Shown here in pieces: positions 24,307 to 32,239 of a stretch of DNA of 64,000 bases. Location: contig NZ_JALXKS010000012.1 in assembly GCF_025144725.1 (NCBI RefSeq), positions 1 to 64,000 on the forward strand. Reading direction: 5' to 3'. Numbering within the stretch: the first letter of the stretch is position 1; the number at the start of each line of letters is the position of its first letter. The position numbers and the translations under genes were made by a program. The notes under the pieces are model-generated. The model saw only the letters and a list, made by a program, of their open reading frames with translations. It was not told the DNA's origin and did not search any database. The DNA is from Brevibacterium sp. p3-SID960 (GTDB lineage Bacteria > Actinomycetota > Actinomycetes > Actinomycetales > Brevibacteriaceae).

Positions 24307-25455
24307 ATGATCCATTGGCGTGAAGGAACCGTCTGCGAGGTCACCACGACCTGGCCAGGCGTCCACCAGACCCGTGTCGAGCTCACTGCCGCGCTGCCCG
24401 GCCGTGGGGATGATGACCGGTTCATCACCGCGATCGCCTACACCGACATGGTCGGCACTCCAGCGGCTGGTGACCGCGTGCTCGTCAACGTCTCGGCGCT
24501 GGCCCGCAGGCTGGGCACCGGCGGCTTCGGGCTCATCGTCGCGCTGCCGCAGAAGCTGCCGGACGATCCCCCGCCGCAGCCAGGGCACATGGTCAAGGAC
24601 CGCTACGCCCCGCTGCAGACGATGGTGTTGGGCGTTGACGACCAGGAATCCGAGCATCACGCCACGATCCGCGACACCTCCTCGCTGTCCGGCCTGCCGG
24701 TCGTCGTCGCCGATCTGCACTCCGCCCTGCCGGCGATCCTGGCCGGGATCCGGGCGGCGAATCCCGAGCTGCGGGTCGTCTACGTCATGACCGATGGGGC
24801 GGCGCTGCCGTTGCCGTTCTCCCGTTCGGTCGCCGAGCTGCGCGAGTGCGGCTGGCTGGCTGCCACGATCAGCGTCGGGCAGGCCTATGGCGGTGACTAT
24901 GAGGCAGTGACGATCCACTCAGCGCTGCTGGCCGCCGCCGAGGTGGCAGGCGCCGATGTCGTCATCGTCTCCCAGGGTCCGGGCAACCTCGGCACCGGCA
25001 CCCCGTACGGGTTCACAGGCATGATGGTGGCCGATCACCTGAATGCCGCAGCGTTCCTCGGCGGGCTGCCGATCGCGGCGGCGCGGATGTCGAATGCCGA
25101 TGCCCGGGGCCGCCACTTCGGCATCTCCCACCACACGCTCACTGCTGTCGGGCGGGCGGCCAATCCCGGCTGTCTCGTCCCGCTGCCGGACCTCACCCAG
25201 CTGACCGATGCCGAGGTGGCAGCGGCGATCGGCGCCGAGGGTGCCGATCCGCGTGCGGTCATCGATACGGTGGATTCCCAGCTGCCGGAGCTGTCCCGTC
25301 AGGAGGTCGACTGGGTCGACCCCCGTGGTCTGCTGGCTGAATTGCAGCAGGTGCCCGTGCGGCTGTCGACGATGGGACGGGGTTTGTCTGAGGACCCGCT
25401 GTCCTTCATCGCCGCTGCTGCGGCGGGCACCTGTGCTGCTGGGCGGCTGGCCTGA
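24307..25455 (+). CDS. DUF3866 family protein
   Basis: A conserved actinobacterial protein of unknown function, 382 aa. The N-terminus (MIHWREGTVCEVTTTWPGVHQTRVEL) and the stretch KDRYAPLQTMVLGVDDQESEHH fit DUF3866. A Rossmann-like middle contains VVYVMTDGAALPLPFSRSV, then VTIHSALLAAAEVAGADVVIVSQGPGNLGTGTPYGFTGM. No signal peptide or membrane segment is seen. A longer frame from 24154 overlaps pafB. The ATG at 24307 is favoured by the -10 box 7 nt upstream. Its stop codon lies at the tip of the terminator hairpin. Confidence 0.75.
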   Translation: MIHWREGTVCEVTTTWPGVHQTRVELTAALPGRGDDDRFITAIAYTDMVGTPAAGDRVLVNVSALARRLGTGGFGLIVALPQKLPDDPPPQPGHMVKDRYAPLQTMVLGVDDQESEHHATIRDTSSLSGLPVVVADLHSALPAILAGIRAANPELRVVYVMTDGAALPLPFSRSVAELRECGWLAATISVGQAYGGDYEAVTIHSALLAAAEVAGADVVIVSQGPGNLGTGTPYGFTGMMVADHLNAAAFLGGLPIAAARMSNADARGRHFGISHHTLTAVGRAANPGCLVPLPDLTQLTDAEVAAAIGAEGADPRAVIDTVDSQLPELSRQEVDWVDPRGLLAELQQVPVRLSTMGRGLSEDPLSFIAAAAAGTCAAGRLA

Positions 25456-25472
25456 GGCCAGGACAGCCGCCC
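25441..25472. terminator. Terminator hairpin containing the stop codon
   Basis: GGGCGGC/GCCGCCC and inner TGGCC/GGCCA stems, with a 5-nt bulge, enclose the TGA stop (25453-25455) in the loop. The hairpin separates convergent genes and is followed by TTGCGG. Confidence 0.6.
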
Positions 25473-25488
25473 TTGCGGGTTCAGCGGC

Positions 25489-25863
25489 TCAGCTGACGCC
25501 TTCGAGATCGCACACGAAGATGAGGCTTTCGTTCGGAGCGATCGCCCCGGGCACTCCCGAGGGACCGTAGGCCATGTGCGGCGGAATGCGCAGGGTGCGG
25601 CGTCCGCCGACCTTCATGCCCTGCACTCCTTCGTCCCAGCCCTGGATGACCATGCCGACGCCGAGCTTGAACTGCAGCGGCTGACCGCGGTCCCAGGAGG
25701 CGTCGAACTGCTCACCGGTGGAGTGGGCGACACCGACGTAGTGCACGGACACGGTGTCGCCGGCCTTCGCCTCTGGGCCGTCACCGACGATGTCGTCGAT
25801 GATCTCGAGCTGATTCGGTGGGTTCTCGCCGGGGAAGTCGACTTCGGGTTTCGTCTTGGCCAT
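25489..25863 (-). CDS. FKBP-type peptidyl-prolyl cis-trans isomerase (cytosolic, single domain)
   Basis: Isomerises X-Pro peptide bonds. At 124 aa it is a minimal FKBP: VSVHYVGVAHSTGEQFDASWDRGQPLQFKLGVGMVIQGWDEGVQGMKVGGRRTLRIPPHMAYG...NESLIFVCDLEGV. FKBP pocket residues Y, F, D, V-I, W, Y and F are all present. The ATG at 25863 has a GAGGA-type ribosome site. It follows the lipoprotein FKBP gene in the pafA-distal part of the proteasome cluster. Confidence 0.92.
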   Translation of the reverse strand: MAKTKPEVDFPGENPPNQLEIIDDIVGDGPEAKAGDTVSVHYVGVAHSTGEQFDASWDRGQPLQFKLGVGMVIQGWDEGVQGMKVGGRRTLRIPPHMAYGPSGVPGAIAPNESLIFVCDLEGVS

Positions 25864-25898
25864 GATTCCTCTTCTCGTAGCTTGCAGGTGGGCAGTGA

Positions 25899-26864
25899 TC
25901 ACTTGCCGCCGGTGGCGGACAGGATGTCGACGACGAAGATGAGCGTCGCGTTGCCGGGGATGTTCGGCGGCGAGCCCTGCTCACCGTAGCCCTTGTCCGG
26001 GGGCGCGATGACGAGCAGCTGCGAGCCGACCTTCTGACCGGCCACCGCCTCGTCCCAGCCCTTGATGACCTCACCGGCACCGACGGTGAACGAGAAGGGC
26101 TCGCCGCGGTCCCAGCTGGAGTCGAAGGTCTTCGTCACATCGTCGTACAGCCAGCCGGAGTAGTGGGCCTGGACGGTCTGGCCCTCTTCGACCACCGGCC
26201 CGTCGCCCTCGATCGTCGGCTCGACGACGAGCTCCTCGGGCGCCTCGCCCTCAGGGGCTTCGACGCTGGGCTTGCCGGTGTCGTCGCGGGTGACCGTCGG
26301 CAACCCGGCTGGCAGCTCCTTCTCAGTGCCCTCGGCCCTCTCCAGCGGCTCGGGCAGCTTCTCCGCATTGACGATGTCGATGACGTAGACGAGCGTCTCC
26401 GGATCATCGCCGGACTTCGCTGCGCCGTTGAGGCTCATGAGCACCCGCGAACCGACCGGCACGTCGATGACGGCGTCGTAGAGCGCCTCGTTGATCTGCG
26501 CCTTGTCGACGGGGAAGCCGGAGGGCTGCTCGGTGTCGTAGCCGGATTCGACGATCTCACCGGAGTTCCCCGACACGAGCGTCATGTTCGCTGTCACCTG
26601 CTGGCCCTCTTCGACCTTGGGCCCGTCGCCTTCGGAGACGACGGTGCTCTCCGGCTGCTCGATGACCAGCGGGGCCTCGAATGCGACCTCCGGCTTCTGG
26701 TCGGGTTCGCCGGTGACCTCGACCTCGTCAAGCGAGGTGGACTTCGCATTCGAAGCGTCGACGGCCGGGCTCTCAGCCGGGTTGCCTTCGGCGCTGTCGT
26801 CGGCACCGCAGCCGGTGAGCAGCAGCGCTGATACGGCAAGCGCGCCGATGAGGGTTCTTCGCAC
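25899..26864 (-). CDS. FKBP-type peptidyl-prolyl isomerase lipoprotein, two FKBP-like domains
   Basis: Extracytoplasmic foldase anchored by lipid. With the GTG at 26864 it has 321 aa and a clear lipoprotein signal, MRRTLIGALAVSALLLTGC (lipobox LLTGC). An ATG 6 nt earlier abuts the AGAGGA ribosome site, so GTG is preferred. Residues about 75-180 form a degenerate FKBP-like domain (EEGQQVTANMTLVSGNSGEIVESG...DAVIDVPVGSRVLMSL). Residues about 205-320 form a canonical one (VQAHYSGWLYDDVTKTFDSSWDRGEPFSFTVG...VIKGWDEAVAGQKVGS). Downstream of pafA in the conserved cluster. Confidence 0.88.
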   Translation of the reverse strand: MRRTLIGALAVSALLLTGCGADDSAEGNPAESPAVDASNAKSTSLDEVEVTGEPDQKPEVAFEAPLVIEQPESTVVSEGDGPKVEEGQQVTANMTLVSGNSGEIVESGYDTEQPSGFPVDKAQINEALYDAVIDVPVGSRVLMSLNGAAKSGDDPETLVYVIDIVNAEKLPEPLERAEGTEKELPAGLPTVTRDDTGKPSVEAPEGEAPEELVVEPTIEGDGPVVEEGQTVQAHYSGWLYDDVTKTFDSSWDRGEPFSFTVGAGEVIKGWDEAVAGQKVGSQLLVIAPPDKGYGEQGSPPNIPGNATLIFVVDILSATGGK

Positions 26865-26977
26865 GGGCATTCCTCTCAGGTCGGAGTGATCTCCACAAAC
26901 GTACAGAATCTTACTGGCATAGATCTGTGTGTCGCACGCACGCGGCCTTGACGCTCTCTGCTGACCGGCAGACGCGA

Positions 26978-28450
26978 TCAGACGTCGAACGCGGCAGGCT
27001 CACCGTCGAGCCCGGCGATGAGCTTCTCGGCCTGTTCGTGCTCGGCGGAGAACGGGTCCTTGAGCACGACCGCCCGCTGCAGCTGGTCATTGAGCCGCAG
27101 ATGCACCCAGTCGACGGTGTAGTCCTTGCCTGCGCCTTGGGCGCCGGCGACGAACTGGCCGCGCAGGTGCGCCCGGGTGGTCGCCGGCGGGTGGTGGCGT
27201 GCCTGCTCGACGGATTCTGGAGCTACGGCGCGTGCGGCTGCGCCCTTGGCCTCGAACTGCTTGAAGATCGAGGTCTGCGGGGTCAGGTCGTGGTAGGCGA
27301 AATCGAGCCGGGCGATGCGCGGATCAGACAGTTCGATGTCCCCGCGGGCGATGTAGCGGTCGAAGAGCTGGCGTTTGATCACCCAGTCGATCTCACCTGC
27401 CACGAGCGCGAAGTCACCGGTGTCCACGGCGGTGAGCATCCGCTGCCAGCGGTCGATGACCCGTGCGGCGGTCGCATCATCGCCGAGGCTGTGGTCGCCT
27501 TTGGTCACCAGCTTCTGCGCTCGGCGCAGGTAGATGCCGAGCAGCTCCAAGGTCGTCATCGTCTGCCCGGAGGACAGTTCGAGTTCGGTGCGGCCGGTGA
27601 GATCCCGAGCGACACGGCGGATGTCGCGGATCGGGTTGCGCAGGCTCAGGTCCTCGATCGGCACGCCTGTTTCGATGAGATCGAGGACGAGGGCAGCCGA
27701 GCCGACCTTGAGCTCGGTCGTCGTCTGCGACATCGAGGAGTCCCCGACGATGACATGCAGCCGCCGGTACTTCTCGGCATCGGCATGCGGTTCGTCACGG
27801 GTGTTGATGATCGGCCGCGATCGGGTCGTCGCCGACGACACGCCCTCCCACATGACATCGGAGCGGGCGGAGAGCCCGAACTGCAGCTGTCCGGGGTCCA
27901 GCTGCGGGGTGCGGGCCGGGGCGTGCGGGTTCGCGCGGTTCGAATCAGCCGGCTTGAGCTCGGTCGTCACCTTTGCCGGGATGATCGCCCCCGCACCGAC
28001 GAGCAGCTGGCGGGTGACGAGGAAGGGCAGCAGCACAGTGGTGAGATGGGAGAAGTCCATCGACCGGCGGATGAGGAAGTTCTCGTGGCTGCCGTAGGAG
28101 TTGCCGGCGGAATCGACGTTGTTCTTGACCAGATGGGCGCGGCCGTCGATGCCGTCGGCGGTCAACGCCTGCTGCGCCTGCCCCAGCAGCTCGACCATGA
28201 TCTGGTCGCCGGCGGCATCCTGGGCGAGCAGATCGGGAAGCCGGTCGCATTCGGCTGTTGCGTACTCCGGATGCGAGCCGACATCGAGATACAGCCTGGC
28301 TCCGTTGGGCAGGAACACGTTCGATGACCGGCCCCATTCGACGACCGGGCGGAACAGATACCGGGCGATCTCCTCGGGCCCCACCCGCCGTGATTCTCCC
28401 TGCGTGTATGCCAGCCCGTACTCGGTTTCGAGTCCGAAGATCCGCTTCAC
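26978..28450 (-). CDS. pafA: Pup-protein ligase PafA
   Basis: Ligates the C-terminal glutamate of activated Pup to lysines of target proteins. At 490 aa it has the glutamine-synthetase-like fold: GLETEYG at 6-12 for ATP/metal binding, and the catalytic Asp (D56) in LYLDVGSHPEYAT. KNNVDSAGNSYGSHENFL, TRDEPHAD and RLHVIVGDSSMSQ follow. The C-terminal domain ends with the DYTVDWVHLRLNDQLQRAVVLKDPF region. The GTG start overlaps the prcA stop by 4 nt. It has no Dop loop insertion. Confidence 0.97.
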   Translation of the reverse strand: MKRIFGLETEYGLAYTQGESRRVGPEEIARYLFRPVVEWGRSSNVFLPNGARLYLDVGSHPEYATAECDRLPDLLAQDAAGDQIMVELLGQAQQALTADGIDGRAHLVKNNVDSAGNSYGSHENFLIRRSMDFSHLTTVLLPFLVTRQLLVGAGAIIPAKVTTELKPADSNRANPHAPARTPQLDPGQLQFGLSARSDVMWEGVSSATTRSRPIINTRDEPHADAEKYRRLHVIVGDSSMSQTTTELKVGSAALVLDLIETGVPIEDLSLRNPIRDIRRVARDLTGRTELELSSGQTMTTLELLGIYLRRAQKLVTKGDHSLGDDATAARVIDRWQRMLTAVDTGDFALVAGEIDWVIKRQLFDRYIARGDIELSDPRIARLDFAYHDLTPQTSIFKQFEAKGAAARAVAPESVEQARHHPPATTRAHLRGQFVAGAQGAGKDYTVDWVHLRLNDQLQRAVVLKDPFSAEHEQAEKLIAGLDGEPAAFDV

Positions 28451-29232
28451 TGGCCCTCGTCCCCCCGGGCTTCGGTGTCCGCGCCCGAGGCGGTGGTCGC
28501 CTCGTCACCGCCGGTCCCCTCGCCGCTGGTCGCCTCGTCGGTGGTCGGGGCTGCCAGCAGGGCGCGCAGATCATCAGGCTGCAGGCGGCGGAAGGTGCGG
28601 TGCGAGGATGCGGAGCGTTCGAGCACGGCGGCTTCGAGATCGTCGAGGTCGACGTCCTCGTCGCGTCCGGTGCCCAGCACCGTGTGGCCGATCGCGAGCA
28701 CCTCAGCCAGCGGTTTGCCGGCCGTGCGCAGCCCGGATAGGCGCTTGCCGATCTCTTCGGCCTGCCCGCCGATGGCCACATGCTCGTTCTCATCGGCGAC
28801 CGATCCGTCATAGGACAGCCGGAAGAGCCGGTCGCTGGAGGGATGCTCACCGATCTCGGCGACAACGAGCTCGACTTCGAAGGGCTTCGACTCGGTGGTG
28901 AAGACACTCGCCAGCGTCTGGGCGTAGGCGTTCGTCAGCCCGCGGGCGGTGACATCGGCACGGTCGTAGGAGAAGCCGCGCAGATCGGCGTAGCGCACGC
29001 CGGCCTGCCGGAGGGTTTCGAACTCGTTGTACTTGCCGACAGCGGCGAAGGCGATCCGGTCGTAGATCTCGGCGATCTTGTGCAGGGTCGCCGACGGGTT
29101 CTCGGCCAGCAGTAGGATTCCGTCGTCGTAGCGCAGCACGACGACCGAGCGGCCGCGGGCGATGCCCTTGCGGGCGAACTCCGCCCGGTCCTTCATCAGC
29201 TGCTCGGGAGAGACATAGAACGGTGCGCTCAT
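28447..29232 (-). CDS. prcA: Proteasome alpha subunit PrcA
   Basis: Outer-ring subunit that gates the 20S core. The 261-aa protein begins [18 protein letters not shown], the conserved gating N-terminus of actinobacterial alpha subunits, followed by [25 protein letters not shown]. The C-terminus (from about 230) is a low-complexity tail rich in Thr, Gly, Asp and Glu. Its ATG lies in a 4-nt overlap with the prcB stop. Confidence 0.97.
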   Translation of the reverse strand: MSAPFYVSPEQLMKDRAEFARKGIARGRSVVVLRYDDGILLLAENPSATLHKIAEIYDRIAFAAVGKYNEFETLRQAGVRYADLRGFSYDRADVTARGLTNAYAQTLASVFTTESKPFEVELVVAEIGEHPSSDRLFRLSYDGSVADENEHVAIGGQAEEIGKRLSGLRTAGKPLAEVLAIGHTVLGTGRDEDVDLDDLEAAVLERSASSHRTFRRLQPDDLRALLAAPTTDEATSGEGTGGDEATTASGADTEARGDEGQ

Positions 29233-30047
29233 GGGCGGTCTCCTTCTGCACGGGAGGCGACGACCGCAGTGGCGTACTGCAGCACCTCGGATTCAGGGAT
29301 CCGGCGCACGCCGTCGGCGTCGACGACGCGCACGACCGGGGCGACCTGGCGGACGAAGTCCGGTCCGCCGGTGGCCGAGTCGTCATCGGCGGCATCGATG
29401 AGCGCCTCGACAGCGACCCGCACTCCCCCGGCCTCGGACAGGCCCGGCGACCACAGCTTCTTGAGCGCACCGCGGGCGAATCCCGAACCGGAGCCGATCG
29501 AGTGGAAGTTCACTTCCTCGTATTTCCCTCCGGTGACGTCGAAGCTGAAGATTCGCCCGGAGTCCCGGCCGGGTTCGACGCCGGCGAACAGCGGCACGAC
29601 CGCCAGGCCCTGCATCGCAAGGCCGAGTCCGGCGCGCAGCATCGAGGCCAAGCGGTTGGCCTTGCCCTCCAGGGACAGCGGGGTGCCCTCGATCTTCTCG
29701 TAGTGCTCGAGTTCGAGCTGGAAGAGCCTGATGAGCTCGAGTGCCAGGCCGGCGGTGCCGGCGATGCCGATGACCGAGGCGGAATCGGCGGCGTGGACCT
29801 TCTCGATGATATGGCTGGCGATGAGGTTGCCGACTGTCGCCCGCCGGTCACCGGCCATGAGCACGCCGTGGGCGGTCTTGAACGCGATGATCGTCGTGCC
29901 ATCCGGCACACCGGCCCGGTGACCAGGAGCGGCCGCGAGCTGCTCGGATGAGACATGTGGCAGGACATCGGGGGCGACGCTGCGGGCGAAGTCGGTGAAC
30001 GAGTTCGTCGTCGCTGAGAGGAAAGCGGGATCGAAGCCGGTGTTCAC
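29229..30047 (-). CDS. prcB: Proteasome beta subunit PrcB
   Basis: Catalytic subunit of the 20S core, made as a precursor. The 272-aa protein has a 50-residue propeptide ending in VPDG, so self-cleavage exposes catalytic T51 of TTIIAFK. The matching active-site residues D67 (AGDRRATVG) and K83 are in place. The GTG start overlaps the pup stop by 4 nt. Confidence 0.97.
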   Translation of the reverse strand: MNTGFDPAFLSATTNSFTDFARSVAPDVLPHVSSEQLAAAPGHRAGVPDGTTIIAFKTAHGVLMAGDRRATVGNLIASHIIEKVHAADSASVIGIAGTAGLALELIRLFQLELEHYEKIEGTPLSLEGKANRLASMLRAGLGLAMQGLAVVPLFAGVEPGRDSGRIFSFDVTGGKYEEVNFHSIGSGSGFARGALKKLWSPGLSEAGGVRVAVEALIDAADDDSATGGPDFVRQVAPVVRVVDADGVRRIPESEVLQYATAVVASRAEGDRP

Positions 30048-30238
30048 TGGCCGCCCTTCTGCACGAAGTTGCGGACGAACTCCTCGGCGTTCGTCTCGAG
30101 TACCGAGTCGATGTCATCGAGGATCGAGTCGACGGCCTCCGTGCTGATCTGGGTCTGCGCCTGCGGGGCGACCGGTGTCTCCTCCGGCGGTTCGGCTCCG
30201 TCCTTGCGATGGTGGCGGATCTGCTCCTGGCCGCTCAT
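30044..30238 (-). CDS. pup: Prokaryotic ubiquitin-like protein Pup
   Basis: Small disordered tag that marks proteins for the proteasome. At 64 aa it ends in NFVQKGGQ; the terminal Gln means that Dop must deamidate it to Glu before ligation. The helix that binds the Mpa coiled coil is [27 protein letters not shown] (about 33-59). A GAGGTG ribosome site precedes the ATG at 30238, which lies 1 nt after the dop stop. Confidence 0.97.
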   Translation of the reverse strand: MSGQEQIRHHRKDGAEPPEETPVAPQAQTQISTEAVDSILDDIDSVLETNAEEFVRNFVQKGGQ

Positions 30239-30239
30239 C

Positions 30240-31799
30240 TCACACCTCATTCCTGTCCCTGTGGACTGCTGGACTGCTGTCCTCAAGTGTAGTGATGCCC
30301 AATGATTTCAACAGCTCACCGACGCTGCCGGCTGATTCGACGATCTCGCCGACCAGTGACTTCGTGCCCTTGAGCGGGTACTTCATCGGCACCCGCACGT
30401 GCCGCTCGCCGCCGGTGGTGAAGACCAATGAGTCCCAGCTGGCGGAGACGAGCGCATCGGTGAACTTCTCCACCACGCGGCCGCGCAGGTAGGCCCGCGT
30501 GTCCTCCGGCGGGTTCTCCACCGCATGGGAGACCTGCGCATCGGTGGTGAATCGGCGGATCCGCCCGGCGGCCTCGAGCTTGTAGAACAGCCCTTTGGAG
30601 GGGCGCACATCGTGGTACTGCACGTCGATGAGGGCGAGCTTCGGATGGTTCCACGGCAGGGATTCGCGCTGCTGATAGCCGGTCAGCAGCTGCAGCTTGG
30701 CGATCCAGTCGATCTCGCCGGCCAGGCGCATCGGGTCCTCGGCCAGGTCGGTGAGGAACCGATCCCACATCTCGATCACCTCGGCAGTGTCCTCATCTGC
30801 TGAGGCGCCCACCGCCTCGGCGGCGGCCTGCCAGTACATCCGCTGGATCTCGACGGCGGTCATGTGCGATCCGTCGGCCAGCTCGAGCGGTGCCGAGAGG
30901 CTGAGGTCGTGGGAGACCTGCTGGAGAGCTGCGACCGGGTCGGCGAGCTCGATGCGCGGGCACTGCCCGGCTTCGATGAGCCCGAGGACGAGCGAGGTCG
31001 CTCCGAAGCGCACGAGAGTGGCCGGCTCGGCCATCGTCGCATCGCCGATGATGACGTGCAGTCGCCGGTAGAGCAGTGGATCGGCATGCGGTTCGTCGCG
31101 GGTGTTGACGATCGGGCGGCGCAGGGTCGTCTCCAACCCGATCTCGGTTTCGAAGAAGTCCGCCCGGGAGGAGATCTGGTAGCCCGGCTCCTCCCCTGAG
31201 GCGCCGATCCCGACCCGGCCGGCACCGCACAGGATCTGCCGGGTAGCGAAGAACGGGATGAGGCAGGCGGCCAATTCGTCGAAGTCGACGCTGCGGTCGA
31301 CGAGGTAGTTCTCGTGCGCGCCGTAGCTGGCACCCTTGGAGTCGGTGTTGTTCTTGTACAGGTTGACCGGCTCCTCGCCGCCGGCCAGCGCCTCGACCGA
31401 GCGCAGCGCCACGACATCCCCGGCCCGGTCCCACAGCACGACATCGCGCGGGGTCAGCGTCTCCGGTGAGGAGTACTCGGGGTGGGCGTGGTCGACGTAG
31501 TAGCGGGCGCCGTTCTCCAGCACCACGTTGGCCAGGTACTGGGCGTCCGGCTGCGCCTGGGGCAGGTGGGTCAGCTGTGAGATGTGGGCCTGGGCTTCGT
31601 TCATGATGAAGCCGCGGGCATCGGCCAGCGGGGATTCGGTGTCGAAGTCCCAGAAGCTCTGCGCGGACTTCAGGCCCCGTGGACCTGCGTAGGCGTCGAT
31701 GACGCGGGCGGAATCGCGCATCGGGTTGGCGCGTGGTCGGCCGGGCTGGGAGATCCCGAACTCGGTCTCCGCCCCCATGACCCGTGTGACACTCAGCAT
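30240..31799 (-). CDS. dop: Pup deamidase/depupylase Dop
   Basis: Converts the C-terminal Gln of Pup to Glu and also removes Pup from substrates. The 519-aa protein resembles PafA but carries the Dop-specific inserted loop (about 33-72, with AGPRGLKSAQSFWDFDTESP). ATP-site GAETEFG is at 9-15 and the nucleophilic Asp is D103 in YYVDHAHPEYS. GGAGGAGG lies directly upstream of the ATG. The gene begins the dop-pup-prcB-prcA-pafA operon and is divergent from a DUF3054 gene. Confidence 0.97.
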   Translation of the reverse strand: MLSVTRVMGAETEFGISQPGRPRANPMRDSARVIDAYAGPRGLKSAQSFWDFDTESPLADARGFIMNEAQAHISQLTHLPQAQPDAQYLANVVLENGARYYVDHAHPEYSSPETLTPRDVVLWDRAGDVVALRSVEALAGGEEPVNLYKNNTDSKGASYGAHENYLVDRSVDFDELAACLIPFFATRQILCGAGRVGIGASGEEPGYQISSRADFFETEIGLETTLRRPIVNTRDEPHADPLLYRRLHVIIGDATMAEPATLVRFGATSLVLGLIEAGQCPRIELADPVAALQQVSHDLSLSAPLELADGSHMTAVEIQRMYWQAAAEAVGASADEDTAEVIEMWDRFLTDLAEDPMRLAGEIDWIAKLQLLTGYQQRESLPWNHPKLALIDVQYHDVRPSKGLFYKLEAAGRIRRFTTDAQVSHAVENPPEDTRAYLRGRVVEKFTDALVSASWDSLVFTTGGERHVRVPMKYPLKGTKSLVGEIVESAGSVGELLKSLGITTLEDSSPAVHRDRNEV

Positions 31800-31830
31800 G
31801 TCCTCCTCCTGTCTGCCACCGGCGCGGACG

Positions 31831-31836
31831 TAGAAT
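31831..31836 (+). promoter_or_regulatory. -10 element TAGAAT, leaderless start
   Basis: Located 6 nt before the GTG at 31843. It lies inside the 43-bp gap between dop and the DUF3054 gene. Confidence 0.6.
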
Positions 31837-31842
31837 CGCTGC

Positions 31843-32220
31843 GTGGCTGCAAAGAAATCATCTCACCTGTTCATCGCCATCGTCGTCGACGCGTGCCTGG
31901 TCGCGCTGTTCACGATCGTCGGCCATTACACGCACCACCAGTCGCTGGTGCCCGAGCAGATCCTCAGCACCGCCTGGCCGTTCCTCGCCGGGCTCGTCAT
32001 CGCCTGGCTGCTCAACGCCGTCTGGGCCGCCCCGCTCGCGCCGCTGCGCACCGGCACCGGCCTGTGGGCGACGACCGTGCTGCTCGGCCTCGTGATCCGG
32101 GCGCTGACCGGCGAGGGCACCGAGGGCCCGTTCATCGTCGTGGCCGCCAGCCTCAACCTCGTCACCCTCGTCGGCTGGCGGGTCATCGCCACCGCCGTAG
32201 CCGGACGCTCGGCGCGCTGA
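31843..32220 (+). CDS. DUF3054 family membrane protein
   Basis: A 125-aa integral membrane protein of unknown function. Four hydrophobic segments lie at about 8-28, 40-60, 72-90 and 97-115 (HLFIAIVVDACLVALFTIVG, ILSTAWPFLAGLVIAWLL, GLWATTVLLGLVIRALTG, FIVVAASLNLVTLVGWRVIAT). The DACLV start and the RALTGEGTEGPFI loop fit DUF3054. It is transcribed against the proteasome genes and separates mpa from dop. Confidence 0.75.
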   Translation: MAAKKSSHLFIAIVVDACLVALFTIVGHYTHHQSLVPEQILSTAWPFLAGLVIAWLLNAVWAAPLAPLRTGTGLWATTVLLGLVIRALTGEGTEGPFIVVAASLNLVTLVGWRVIATAVAGRSAR

Positions 32221-32239
32221 GCTGACGGGCAGCCCCGGC

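Noticed and set aside
26927..28327. 466-codon plus-strand open frame opposite pafA
   Set aside because: Shadow of a strongly conserved gene; composition is that of reverse-strand GC-rich code.
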